Shown here: positions 38,058-54,389 of the stretch, piece after piece | Layout of the letters: each line of letters opens with the position of its first letter | Position numbering within the stretch: position 1 is the first letter of the stretch | NCBI GenBank assembly: GCA_016859345.1 | Contig: CM029111.1 | Coordinates: forward strand, 14,706,214-14,770,213 | Reading direction: 5' to 3' | DNA: 64,000 nucleotides | From: Istiophorus platypterus | Lineage: Eukaryota > Chordata > Actinopteri > Istiophoriformes > Istiophoridae | Program-made: the position numbers and the translations under genes | Notes under the pieces: generated by a model | The model's database searches: none | The model's input: only the letters and a program-made list of their open reading frames with translations | Told to the model about the DNA's origin: nothing

Positions 38058-38408
38058 AGTACAGGTATAGCTCACTGCTATAGTGTGTCTAGCAACACCA
38101 CAGTCTGCAAAAGTTACAGTACTTAAAAAAAATACATAAAAAATCTGTAATTGCTTGAAAAGTGTGGAACTAAATTGTCCAAAAAAAAAAGCAACCCAGA
38201 CAAAGCCAATGTTCCTTTAACATTTCTGGTAATCTATGTCCGTGGGCTCCATCTATTAATCCGTCAGTACAATATTCATGTAAAATGACCGTGCATTTGT
38301 GGTTTATAACATTTTGGCTTATTTCTGATGTGCTATTGTTTGTTTTCCAGCAGTTGTGGAGCGGCTACTGTAACACAGCGTGCTGCTGGCAGCTCCTCCC
38401 CATCCAGC

Positions 38409-38414
38409 TATAAG
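38409..38414 (+). promoter_or_regulatory. TATA-like element upstream of tcf15
   Basis: TATAAG lies 250 bp upstream of the start codon in a GC-richer segment, followed by GAGCCCAGCTG (an E-box, CAGCTG). It is a plausible core promoter; nothing else supports it. Confidence 0.4.
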
Positions 38415-38658
38415 AGCCCAGCTGACCAGGTAGTCCGGGTCCATCCCTAAAATAGGCCAGTGTAAACGTGACTTATGAAAATACGGTCAGCTTATTAAAA
38501 ACGTCTTTATTCGCAGGGGGGGTTTACGCAGCCCTGTGCGCCCTATTGAGATGTAGGAAGAGTCACCGATTTTTTGTTTTTTCCGGACTAATCTGACAGA
38601 GGATTTGGAGCCCGGTCACTTTTTCTTTTTCTTTCTTTCTTTTTTTTTTTTTTTAACG

Positions 38659-39135
38659 ATGACTTTTGCCATGCTGCGGCCCGTGGCGACGCACTTGATC
38701 TACTCAGACTTCGCCCTCATGTCCGAGGACGACGAAAACCGCAGCGAGAGCGACGGCGGCTCGGAGCAGAGCTGCTGCGACTCGGCCGAGAAACGTAGGA
38801 GGATCTCGCACAAGCTGGACGGGGACTCGGCGGTGGTCATGAAGCAGAGGAGCGCCGCCAACGCCAGGGAGCGAGGCAGGACCCAGAGCGTCAACACCGC
38901 CTTCACGGCTCTCCGGACTCTCATACCCACCGAGCCGGTGGACAGAAAGCTCTCCAAGATCGAGACCCTGCGCCTGGCGTCGAGTTACATTTCCCATCTG
39001 GCCAACGTGCTTCTCATCGGGGACGGAGGCGCCGACGGACAGCCGTGCCTCGGCGCGGTCCATGTGCAGGGGGAGAGCGGGGCGAAGCAGCCGCGGACCA
39101 TCTGTACCTTCTGCTTGAGCAACCAGAGAAAAGGG
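38659..39135 (+). CDS. tcf15: tcf15 coding exon 1 (acidic region and bHLH)
   Basis: The exon has 159 codons and is GC-rich against an AT-rich background. It contains the whole DNA-binding and dimerisation domain. The preceding about 90 bp are almost purely pyrimidine, ending in a run of T just before AACG and the start codon. Confidence 0.95.
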
Positions 39136-39795
39136 GTAAACGCCGTCCTACATCTCCGCGGTCAAACGGCCTTGAAATCCAGTGCAGCTTAAATGCAACT
39201 GATGTGTTCAATGCTCGATTTTTTTTTTTAATCACAGAGAATGAAACAGGCTCCCCACCTCTGAACCCAGACAGGATATCTTTTTTTTCTCAGATTTTGT
39301 TTTGTCTTGTTCATGCTTTGTCAATGTTTTTTTTTTTTTTCTGGTAAAGCATCTGCTTATCTTTTAATTTTCAGCACCAAGAGTTCACATCACTTTTACT
39401 GGAAGTGTGTGCGTAAAAGTGCCCTTTTTACGCACTGCACATGCCTGGGCGCCCGCTGCAAATTCAGACAGTCACCCACAGATGGTTGTTGTTTTTTATA
39501 GCCCACTGGAAGCACTTCACCATAGTGCACTAATGAAACAGACAACATAATTTTAAGCTTCATCTTGCATGTAGAAATTGATTTGAAGGTTAAGACAGTG
39601 AAGGTTGTAAGTGGGTTGTTCATTCGTAGAAAATCAAAAAAAAACAATCATGTTATTTATTTCCCCCAGTGGTTCAGTGAAATTAAATATTGTTGGATCT
39701 TCACATGACGGGAGACATTTCCTTCTTTCTAGGTAAAAGATGGCAAAGACTGTTTAAAAGTGCGAGGACTGGGACCACTGCGGATGCGACGCTGA
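38659..39795 (+). CDS. tcf15: Transcription factor 15 (paraxis), two exons (38659..39135, 39733..39795)
   Basis: The joined exons encode 179 residues (human about 199). The protein opens MTFAMLRPV, close to the mammalian MAFALLRPV, which fixes the start although the frame is open further upstream through a T-rich leader. An acidic segment SEDDENRSESD follows. The bHLH domain spans about residues 66-118: basic region AANARERGRTQSVN with the E-box-contacting Glu71, then helix 1, loop PTEPVDRKLS and helix 2. The conserved C-terminal ICTFCLSNQRKG and exon 2 CLKVRGLGPLR match family ends. Family role: class II bHLH partner of E-proteins, required for epithelial somites and paraxial mesoderm. Phase 0 splice: AAAGGG|gtaaac ... 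tttctag|GTAAAA. Reading through the donor would give an unrelated tail, so splicing is required. Confidence 0.95.
39733..39795 (+). CDS. tcf15: tcf15 coding exon 2 (C-terminal tail)
   Basis: This small terminal exon gives VKDGKDCLKVRGLGPLRMRR and a TGA stop. CLKVRG is conserved with the mammalian tail. Confidence 0.9.
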   Translation, partial: VKDGKDCLKVRGLGPLRMRR

Positions 39796-40066
39796 CTGGG
39801 GACCAGTGAATGATCAACAACCAGAAAATAATCAGAGACTTTCTCAGGGAAGAGTCAAAGCTGGTGTTACAAGGCACACACACACACTCAAGCACATGCT
39901 CAAAGACACACATCCGTAGATGTACACATGCTGGATCAAATGATGGAAGAGAGAGAGAAAAGACTATTTATACTTGACTGAGAAATTTAAGCATAAGCCT
40001 TTCAAAGATGCAGTGCATTTTTTGAAACTTATGAGTTTTTGTGCTTTTTTTTTGCAAAAGTTTTTA

Positions 40067-40072
40067 AATAAA
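40067..40072 (+). terminator. Polyadenylation signal AATAAA, probable tcf15 3' end
   Basis: The signal lies about 270 bp after the stop codon, at the end of a T-rich stretch. The 3'UTR carries a short CA tract at 39874..39888. Confidence 0.5.
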
Positions 40073-40533
40073 ATATATTTTATCAAAATATATGCACTTT
40101 TTTCCCTCTGATTCCTATTCATATAAAGTCAGGGTTTGTCACAACACTCAACTGTGATATAAACAAGGCTGTCAAACAAAATGAAGTTGCTCCTGTTAAA
40201 AACTATGTCTTGTGGTGCTGACTTGTGGTTTTACTGAGGTAAAACTGAGTATGTTGAATGATATGGAGAGAAGAGAGAAAAAACATGAAAAAATGTTTAT
40301 TTCCTTGACCTTTGTTTGGGGTTCGGTTGCATTTCAGAAAGGGTGCTCTTATTACAAAACAAGAACTTTGGAAAATGATTGTTCCAAACCCCAACACTGA
40401 CTTTTCTATTAAGAAACAACTAAAAGCTTTGTGAACCTTCTGTATTAATCTTTAGCTCCATTTGCAAATGTAGATCCTCATAATCACCAATTTAGAGGGA
40501 TAAAATGTGTCCTTATGGCTTTGTGGAAAGATG

Positions 40534-40534
<1 letters not shown>

Positions 40535-40592
<58 letters not shown>
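40535..40592. repeat. (CA)n microsatellite
   Basis: About 29 pure CA units downstream of tcf15. Confidence 0.95.
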
Positions 40593-40596
<4 letters not shown>

Positions 40597-43500
40597 TCCA
40601 TTGTTTCCAGTAATGTTGCCAAGACATTTATAAAGCCTGCAGAGCCACTGCAAAGGTTCAGGGTTTCTGGTGTCATTGCCTGGTGTTTTTTTTTTTCCAC
40701 AAATCTCACGATTGGTGTTTTTTGAAGTCTGTTATCGATTAGTCACGGCGGCAAATAGTAGCCCTCACTCTGCTCGGAGCCCCCAACACAGCTGTTGGTA
40801 TGTCAGGGGGATAAATCACTGCTGTTGGCCCAGCGGACAGGGAGAGATGGGGTGAGAGGTCGGAGGTCATGGTGGAGCACAGAAGGGAAGCCCTGTTTGA
40901 CTTCTGATCGTTGCGAGGCTAAGATTCTTGCTATCACTGTCATCATGGCGGATAATTTTATTCATTTTCATAAAAAAGAAAAAAAAGTTTGTGGATTTTT
41001 TTGTTACATTCTCTTGCAACATGGTCCCCATAGCACGGAGCCAGTTCAGACCACTTGCACTGGAAAATATTTCACAACGGCTGCTGAGAAATCAGGCTGC
41101 TGAGTGAAAGCAGCCCAATCTCTGCAGGCTCCTCTCTGTCTCATCCAGTCTGAAAAAGCCACTCTGGTGATAGGTCTAACAGGCAGATTGGAGCTCAAGA
41201 CACACAGACAGCTGAGCCCAAGTTCCTTTCTGGCATTGCTCTGAATCAGACCACAAACTTAGTTCTCAAAATGACAGAGGAGGGCTCCCCGGTGACACAT
41301 GGAGCTCTATGGAAAGAGAATTCTGAGGCAGTTAAAGGTGCATGCTGGGGGTCTGAGCCTCCCACCCTCCCCCACCTGCCCTGTCAGGCTAATTGGAATT
41401 TGCTGTGCTGAGTTCTCCATGCTCGGGGCCCGCGCCTCCCCAAATGGCTCCCTGAGGCCCCCCCCGGCAGGAAGATGTCACGGAGGCACAGGAAGGGAAA
41501 ACAACGCCCGGCCGACCTCTCTGAGGAACTCTCTGTGCGGCGGGATTTGGGTCAGTGCCAGTCTTGACATCATCCGGCACTGGGACCCAGATGTACTGCT
41601 CTCTGGTGATACTTTCTCGGAGCGAGCGAACCAAATAGTGAGTTTTCAACAAAATCGGAAGAAGACCGCCTTTTCCTCCCAAGATGACAGGTAACAAATT
41701 GATGGCACAGAGCATCAGAGGAGATGTTGGGGGGGTAGGGGGGAAGCAAAGGCAGCAAATAAGGTCAGTATGGATCTGTTTAACATGTCTGACAAGCGAG
41801 GATCCACCTGGGGACCACTGCAAAGGTTTACTACTTCACTTTGGTGAGTTTTTCCTCTTCCTCAGACACTCACATCTCTTAATCCCAACAGAGGTTTGGA
41901 GCAGGAGGAATTTCATTGGAGAAATGAAATGAAATGAAGCTAATCGGCAGTTCCACCTTCTCTGGCAAGTTTTGTGACCTGAGACCTTGATAGAGTCTGT
42001 GCTCTATTGTTTTGTGAAATAGGAAAAGAAAATTGAGAACAACAGCGGCGAAACTCTTGTTACCTCTGTTTACTGTCAATTTCTGAAGCCCGAAATCACT
42101 TCTGTGACTTTAAATAAACAATCGTGAAGCTAAGTAGCATAAAGACAAAGAGATTATTTTTGCTTCCGTGCTTCTTTCTCTCCTGCACCGTAAAAATCAC
42201 TGGGTTAAAAATTTAGGTGACAACACAAATAAATTGTTTTGACCCACTATTAGTGTTAGATTTTATTACTGTTGGGTTAATTATCCAGACACAAGCTCAA
42301 GTTTTACCTCAAAGCTGTCACAACTTTGTTAGATGTACCAAATAATATGGCAAAGGATACACATATTATGAATGAACCAAAAACCCATGGTGACATTTAT
42401 GTTTAACAGTAGCTGGAGTAGATAATAATAGACTTTAACAGTACATTATATTTTAATTTGGGTAAATAGCTCAGCAGTAATATAAAAATAACAATAACAC
42501 TGGGTCAAAAACCAGTATCGGCAGATCGGTCTGAAAGTGGCCCGATCATCAGACAGGTATTCTCCAAATTCTTTGAGAAAACTCTCAATGTTTTAATTTA
42601 AACTTTCACTTCTATGAACAGATGTAAGTGTTTACAAGTCTTTTATCACAGGGCGATAACGTGATACAGAGTAATAACTGGGATAGGAAAAAAAGGTTTC
42701 AGCTTTTGTTGTGATGAACTGAAATGACATTTGGTTTTGACGTCATCGGATGTCGGTCACTGCGTGTCGAGCTGAACTCAGTGCCCTGTCGATCTCAATC
42801 ATACTCCTAGGAAAAGAGGAGCAGCAGATTTGTGGGAATTTAGCCGAACTTTTGTCTTGGTGGGAGCCGCCCAAATGGTTAAAAAAAAAAAGGAGCCCAG
42901 AGTTTTACCCACCCAAATGAATAAAAAGAAGCCCCAAGCAGGCAGAAAACCACCCAAACATTGGTTAAAACAAACCAGCGTCTTTGGTGGTTTTCTACAC
43001 ACAGTTACTGAGTATAGTCAACATAGTATTGCGCTGGTGCTACATTGACCCAAAGTGGGTCATGTTTTAGTGTGTAGGATTAAATACTGGAAAAATAGAC
43101 CCGATAAAATAACAGCAACACATCTTATAATGATTTTTAGAAAGTTGTGTGTATAGGATTTAGGATTTACATGGCTGCACTACAGCAATAAACTTCAATA
43201 GTACAACAAACCTCACTTAAGAGTAGACCTAAAATAATATTGAGGGTGTAAAGTTTGTCCTCTTTATGTTGCTCAGTGTTTTTTTACTCTACTAAAATAG
43301 ATGATGTAGAAACAGGAAGGATGTTGAAAAATTTTTTTTTTTTCAGCATCATCTGGGAGCGCTGTCCTAATTCCCAGATGAGTGCTTATCTTCAGGATTT
43401 TGTGGTCGTGCCGGAGTGCTCTTGTTAGAAACAAACCTGCACATGGTAATATTTTAATAGCCTTTGCTCTCAAAGTCTGTTTCAGCATGTCTGCAGTACT

Positions 43501-43626
43501 GGCTGGCTGGGGAGAAGGCCCCCTGCTCCACCTGCATGTCAAAGATATTAATGATTCTGAGTCACTCTTGTGGCTCGAGACTCAGATACCCTGCTTCCGA
43601 TTTTACTGAACATGACCACTTTCCCG

Positions 43627-43636
43627 AAAAGAGGAA

Positions 43637-43668
<32 letters not shown>

Positions 43669-43697
43669 GGAGGAGGAGGAGGAGAAGGAGGAGGAAG
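43627..43697. repeat. (GGA)n purine tract
   Basis: Polypurine GGA/GAA repeats about 70 bp long; a triplex-prone mirror-like sequence that gives poly-Arg, poly-Gly and poly-Ser ORFs. Confidence 0.95.
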
Positions 43698-44369
43698 TCT
43701 GTCTGCCTGCCTGACCGTCAGCCGAGCTTCTGTGGGGGAGAAAAGTCCGTCTGAGGAGCCGGTTGTGTCTCCTCAAACATACGAGAACAATTGATTTCAT
43801 GTGCCAGAGAGTTTGGCAAGGTCTTCAGACAGAGGGAGGATGATGGAGGGCTGTGCAGTCAGTGGGAGGGGTGGCTGGTTGGGGGGGGGTTGGTAAGAGG
43901 AAATCCCAGAGAAGAAATTAGGGAACAATACAGATCGTCGTAACACAGCTCTGCTCTGCTCTGCTGCAGGCTCGGACAATCGACCCTTAGCACTCAGCAG
44001 CCTGCCAAAGCCCAGAGGCAGGGGTGAGAATCCAGCATTACAGACTTAACGGGGTTTACGCTTCCTTAAGTAAACAATTGAATAGGCAGTGTGATGCAAC
44101 TCCACAGCCTCAGTCCCTTCACAAAGGCAGGAATCATGTCAGGCACTTACAGTCATATTCAATAGTCCAAAACAAATCCGTTACTCAAATCAAACTGGAG
44201 AAATCCTCATATTCTAGGTCCTCTCTATCACAGATAGATTGCATGTTTTTATTATAAAGGATGTTTGAGTTCTGTGTGTGTCTGTGTCTCCATTCAAATT
44301 CAGAAATGATTACCAAAATACTCATCAGTCCAATACTGTTGTTTTCTCTACATATCAGATATCAATAAG

Positions 44370-44600
44370 CAGCGATGGAAGAGTTAATCAGATCCTTTAC
44401 TGACTTATAAGTAGCAATACTGTTATAAATGTTAAACAAAATCCTTCATTTCAAGCAAAAATCCTGCATTTGAAAATGTCCCACAGTGACATTATGGCAT
44501 ATCCATAGCTGTCAAATAAATTTAGTGAAGTAAAAGTGCAATACTTTCCCACTGGATTTTGTGGTGGAGCAAGGAATTCAAAACAGTTTAAACTCCCCAA
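44370..44600. mobile_element. Fragment of the same hAT-like repeat as in the srxn1 intron
   Basis: GATGGAAGAG, CAGATCCTTTACT, GTAGCAATAC, AATCCTGCATTTGAAAAT and TAAAAGTGCAATACTTTCCC follow the order of the related 27.66-28.07 kb segment. Confidence 0.5.
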
Positions 44601-46595
44601 ATTCACACTTAAGTGTTTTACTGCACTTCAGTGTTTAACACTTGCACTTAAGAACAGTAAAAAACAGCAAATGTTACATCTCACTGGTCCAGTGTCCTGA
44701 CACTGGACGGCTGCTAATGGGATGGAGGTTCTTGATGTTTTCTGTCTTTGAATTTTATTTGTTGATATTGTTTGCTACATAACTTTTTAACTTGTTGTTT
44801 TTTTTTTATTATTATTTTTAGGCAGTAATGGTTTCCATTCCCCCTGAACAAGGTACCAACTAACTAACTAACCAACTAACTGCCTTGTTACTTACATTGA
44901 CAAATTCAGTTCTGATTTGAATTTCGAGGCAATATGCAAGAAAGGGCAAAAGAGACTGATTGTTTTGTGGAGTTGTGTTAATATCTGTTGACTGTGTTAT
45001 TCCACAGATCCATCGCAGAATTGGTCCCGACCTTATCGCTAATTTGTCTGCGCAGGTATTTAAAAGTGCTTGATAGGAATCAGCTGGGCGACACCGCCGA
45101 TGCAGCAGCCGTTCTCTCTCTTTTTAGAGTTTTTCAGCTGAATGATAAACACAGAAAACCCTAGGAACAAATCTCTTTAGGGATTTTGGTCAGAGACTCC
45201 AAAAAATATTATTTTTTCAATTTCATTTAACCAATTTGTAAATGTTCTTAATGCTAATCTATCATAAACAGTTTCTTTGCTCTTTTCACGTGAACCATTT
45301 ATTGTTTTCTGTGTTGGGTGCAACAGTTTTAATGTCTTCAGATATCTTCTTTTGTTTTTTATAGTGTTTATGTTTTACCTTTTAATGCTTCCCTGTTGCA
45401 AGTGCCATTTCCTCCAGATGAGGACAATAAAGATCTTGTATAAACTGAAGTGGACAAAGAATGATTTGATTGGATCGGCTTCAGTTTAGAGTTTAGCCTC
45501 TCTGCTTTTTTTTTCTTTTTTCTTTTTATCACCATTTTTAGCAGATTTTCCTCCAAACAATAAGATCCCGGATTGAATTAAAGAATATGCCATTTTATCT
45601 CAAAATATCATCCATCAGCTTGTCCAGCACAAAAAACGTAGGTACTGTTGGGGTTCATCAAAGAACCATATTTCTGTCAAACCCCAGTAAACATGCACAG
45701 GCTTTCATGGGAAAGTGTCCGTGTACAGGGCCTGTGGGAGAGATGGCGGAACCATTGGGACGTTTCATTTCAGTGAGCAGAGCAAACAGTCAGAGGATTT
45801 CCTCAATCAGAGGTTAAAGAGTGTGTAGTGAACAACCTCGCTGACAGAAACATGGAGACCTGCACTCGCAGCTGGCCGTGCTAACAACCTCTGGGATTTA
45901 CTGTGGTGTACAACACCCTTTGACTATAACACCGAGGGCCAGAGCCAGACACATGCATGCACATATCATGTGCACACACCCACACTTAGACCCACGTATG
46001 ACACCTTCGAAGAAACGCAACTTCAACGACTCTCACGAGCTTCAGGAGTATTTGCCACAGACGTTTATTACCACACTTCTTATAACACACAGGCTGTGTA
46101 GATGTAAGAACCCCCCGGTGATCCATTAAGATCGGAAAATCAGCACACCTGTGTTGACCAACAACCGAGGGATGCTTAAAGGATGTTAATTGTCACGCTT
46201 TTGTATCAGCGATTTAATTTAATTTTTTTTTCATGCTGAGATTACTCCCTGTCATAAATACATAAAACCGCTCACAGCTGCAGTTGCTGGTGTCCAATAG
46301 GAAGCGGCCAAAAAAAAAAAAAAAAAATCCTCATCTCCACACGATGCTCAGTTGTAACATCGGTAAATATCTATGTTGAACTCGCTGTGCCAGCTGCTGC
46401 TGAATGAGGCATTGTTTAATGCAGATGGTGGAATCCAAAGACCTCACTCTTCCCTTTCCATAAAGACAGTCTGCTATTAATATCCATATATCGACCTCCT
46501 TTGTCAACAAGAGTGACACATACAAATAATATGCTTTAAGGGAGACAATGGGGAGTTCCCTGAGATGAAAACAACAGGATGAGCCAGCCTCATAA

Positions 46596-46598
<3 letters not shown>

Positions 46599-46664
<66 letters not shown>

Positions 46665-46711
46665 TGAGTTTGTGTGAGTGAGAGAGAGACAGAGAGAGAC
46701 AGAGAGAGATG
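46599..46711. repeat. (TG)n followed by a GA-rich tract
   Basis: About 31 TG units to 46660, then GTGAG and GAGAGACAGAGAGAGACAG-type purine repeats. Confidence 0.95.
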
Positions 46712-48255
46712 TGAGCCCCTTGGAGGAACATCTCAATGATCAATTAAATAAGATCCATCTTAAATTCAAGCCATTTGGCATCCTCGTCATCTGTCGCTGT
46801 CACCGTCAGCGAGATGATGGTTAAACATTTCATCCCTTCCGTTTGTAATAAACGTCCTCTATTCAAACGTGGAATAAACACTCTCCAAGCTCCTGTCTCA
46901 ATCTAGCACTTTCTTTCATGCGTCTGAGTTTCAGGAAATTACACCCAAATAGCCCAGGAGTTTTAGTCGGAAAAACAACAACAAAAAAAAACCTTCAATC
47001 CAAAACAAGCGGTTTGAAAGGATGGATGGCGGAGAACTCCTTTGTTTGGGCGATTTGGGTGTGTGCGTGTGATCTGAAAAGTGGAAATGAGATCAAAGAG
47101 AAAAAAGAGAAAATGCAAACAGCTAAACCTGGTCAAAATAAAAGGTTAGAGGAACAAATAGCTTGCATGGACACTATACACTGCCACAAGGTACAAGACA
47201 ATGTTTATCCCTCTCACTGACAGCTACCAGCAACAGCAACACCTATGCACAAAGTACAATTAACAATTGTAAAATTTACCAACATAACAGCCAAGAAAGA
47301 CCCAATGCCTTTGGTATACAGAACATACTTTAGTGTAAATACCAGTAATAGTGACATATGCATGTAAAAAAACCCTCGTGAACATCTGGATCTTAAGTTA
47401 TCAGAGAAACAACCTGAGCAAACGTTGGCTCGCGGTCCCTCTGGACTGATTTTCTTTTTACGTGAAACTGCTTTATTCAGCGTTCTTATCCAAATCCGGA
47501 GGAGTTGACTGCAATGAAGGCCATGGTGGTGAAGACAACCACTCCCACGAGCCCTCGCTCGTCACGTCGCCGAACTCCGTCTTTTTCTTATTGTTTTTTA
47601 TTTTAAAGACTAAGTGAACATCAGGCCGAACCGCGCTCGGCGTTTCACTGCCTTCTCAGGTTCAAAGTGCCTGTTTCCCCTCTAATCACACCATGTGGCC
47701 AGAGGTGCGTATTGTTAAACTTGTAGACGCGTCCTATGGTGCTATGACACATTGGAGTAGAACTGTGAGACGTTAAACCACAACAAGAATAAAAAAAACA
47801 ACTTTTAAAGGGGGAGGAGTGCTCGGCGATTTAGCATTATAACCTCATAAGTTACAAAAAACAACAACAAATCTTTAACACCAGAGGCCGAGATATCCTG
47901 ACTTTAATTTATCATATGGTTCAAGACCAAAAAACACTGGCCACTACAATGTCACATAACTTGGTGTATTTCATTTGCCTCTCAGTGCCCCCTTAAATGA
48001 CAACTTCTTTAAAACCCCAACCACTCCTCCAGTTTGCCCCCTATGTTACTCTTTGAGCTGCCTGGCTGGAGGAAAAAAAACAGACAAAAGCCCCTATTTC
48101 CTCTTGCAGTGCAGTAAATATCAGAACTGAGCAGAGGGTGCAGATGTTCTTGTTCTGTAAAAAAAAAAAGAAAAATCTCGAGATACAGCAATAACGTGGG
48201 ACACGGGGGTGATGCACCGTTATCAAGCACCACGTGGTGGCATATTCTGACAGCG

Positions 48256-48332
48256 TATATAACCTTAAATTAACCTGATACGGGTTATTTGGTGACAGAC
48301 TTTCACAAGAAGCTGACATCATTTCAAGAGAA
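48256..48332 (+). promoter_or_regulatory. Candidate core promoter of the Ig receptor
   Basis: TATATAA at 48256..48262 lies 107 bp upstream of the start codon. Two TTCnnnnGAA palindromes (48302..48311 and 48323..48332), the spacing favoured by STAT6, and a GAAGTGAGAAA motif of IRF/PRDM1 type follow within 80 bp. Motif matches only. Confidence 0.35.
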
Positions 48333-48368
48333 GTGAGAAAAAAGCCACCATCTAAAACAGCGGGTAAA

Positions 48369-52470
<4,102 letters not shown>

Positions 52471-53827
52471 AGATGATTATCCGACCTGTTTGCCACCTTC
52501 AGAGAGAACATGTAAATACACAAACTCGCTAAATCAGCAATTACAGATGATTTTATTTTTGCATTTCTTATTTATGGTATTTTCATATTTTTTTAAAGAG
52601 AGAGTAATGTATTTTTTTCTGGTTTTCTCAATTTGTAAAAACTAGAACAGGCATGAGAGGATGTAAGCCTTCGATAGAGGAACAAACACAAATCTGTAAA
52701 TTGAATCTATTGTAGAACTGTGATAACTGACATGTCATAACTTGTGTCTCACTTGGCTTATGGTTTTAAACTAACTGTATGTAAAAGAAACAGAAACATG
52801 CAAAAGAAACAGTAAAGGCATACAACCCTATATTCGAATTAACTTCAACGCATATATTTTGTGGCTACGTTACCACTAAAACATCTCACACATCCTTTTC
52901 AGTGTCAGACTCTTGCTCAGTTGCTGAATGGTTGAGGTTAACCTAGCTGCTCTTTAAGGACTGAAGTGCAAGGTTAGCACGCTTTATTAATGCTCTTTCA
53001 CCGGTGGGCATCTAAAGAAACAAAGCAGCTTTTATCCAGCAGGAGCCTTGAGTAGAACCCACCAATCATCACAGTGGAGTGATCATCCACCGCCAAGGTC
53101 TCCTCCTGGTTCACAGAGTCAGACTGAAGCAAGAAGCCCGTTACACGGCTCGCTGCCTTTTGTAAATATTGATTAGAGATCATCCAAGAGATGAGGTGTC
53201 TCACTGAGAGCAGCTCAGCAGGTATAGAGCGTGGAAAATAATGTGCCCAGATCACCACCTACTGGCAAATCTTCAAACAACAGCACAACAGTTAGACAAG
53301 CTGTAAAATAAATAAATAAGTATATAAATAAATAAAAATCAAATAAATCATCAAGATTTATTTTAAGTGAATGTTAGAAGACAGATTTTATTTTTGTGCA
53401 ATTTGGTCTTTAAAATGAGGGCATTGGAGCGTGCCACTAGAATAATTATAAACTTTCACAATGTTATAAAAAAAGCTATTATACATTGTTTAACTAAATA
53501 TGCTTTTTTTACAACAACAACTTAATAAAACAAAGGCAAAGTGGAATAAATGTTGTCTTTATTTGATGAATTATTAATTTAATTTCACCGTTGGATCTAA
53601 AAATTAAGTGTAAAAAAATGCTTTGCGGTTTTACTTTTTAAAATTTAATTTACTTTTATTTACCCTCTGCACATTATGTTCTCTTTCAACATTATTTTCT
53701 CATAAAAAATGAATACCTAAAGAACAGAGTTCACATTTTTTTTCAAAATATGAAATTTTTTCATTTAAATATATCTTATGCATTTTATATGGTACATTAT
53801 ATCATACTATACATGTATACATACATA

Positions 53828-53839
53828 CACTCACACACT

Positions 53840-53893
<54 letters not shown>
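53828..53893. repeat. (CA)n microsatellite
   Basis: Interrupted CA repeat with one CG interruption, between the Ig gene and slc13a3. Confidence 0.95.
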
Positions 53894-53899
<6 letters not shown>

Positions 53900-54389
53900 T
53901 ATACACTTTGGCACAGTCCAAGTGGAAAATATGATAGTGTTGATACTGGAGAAATCAAGATCTTCCACTGAAGTGAAAACAAAGTTTAATAGACTTTTTT
54001 TCACATCAGACATTTTGACCTGTCAAACACAGGTGTAACTTATCACATTAATTAATTACTGCATCGTACTGATTGCTGGATCGGAGCCGTTGTTAATGTT
54101 ACAGGCTCCAACTGTGCTTTTGGTTTGACAACAATGTCAAAATGCCTGAAATGCTGTGAAAAAGGTCCATGAATCTAACTCAGCCAACAAGGCTGTCAAG
54201 AGCCAGGTTAACTCAGTTCATTCAGAGAGCAAAATAGCATGTTAAGTACAACCTGGAAAGATTTTTAACAGGGACGAAAAGATGGTCATGCCAGTGATCG
54301 AGCAAAAGCATCCGTTGAGCATAAATATGTGAAAGCCTATATACAGGCACGGAGGAGGATGGAAAGTTTCCAGTCTTGATTTGGGGATT

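Larger units (their letters stand above)
30131..38400. other. Gene-free stretch between srxn1 and tcf15
   Basis: It contains repeat fragments, a CAT microsatellite, a G-rich tract and the MITE listed separately. The moderately GC-rich segment at 31910-32060 has no reading frame of note. Confidence 0.7.
40090..48250. other. Gene-free stretch between tcf15 and the Ig receptor
   Basis: Simple repeats and one hAT fragment are listed separately. The segment 41330-41650 is GC-rich without a credible exon chain. A possible minus-strand terminal exon near 47.45-47.61 kb is discussed as a finding only. Confidence 0.65.

Noticed and set aside
38605..38658. N-terminal extension of tcf15 to an upstream ATG
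   Set aside because: It would add a poly-Phe stretch encoded by the T tract; MTFAMLRPV aligns with the start of mammalian TCF15.
41299..41823. Overlapping ORFs of 131-144 codons, and a MSRRHRKGKQ start at about 41477 resembling the MSRRKQ corepressor motif of some zinc-finger proteins
   Set aside because: The MSRR frame stops after 30 codons; a GTCAGT donor is available but no downstream zinc-finger exon exists in the window. The similarity is too short to support a gene.
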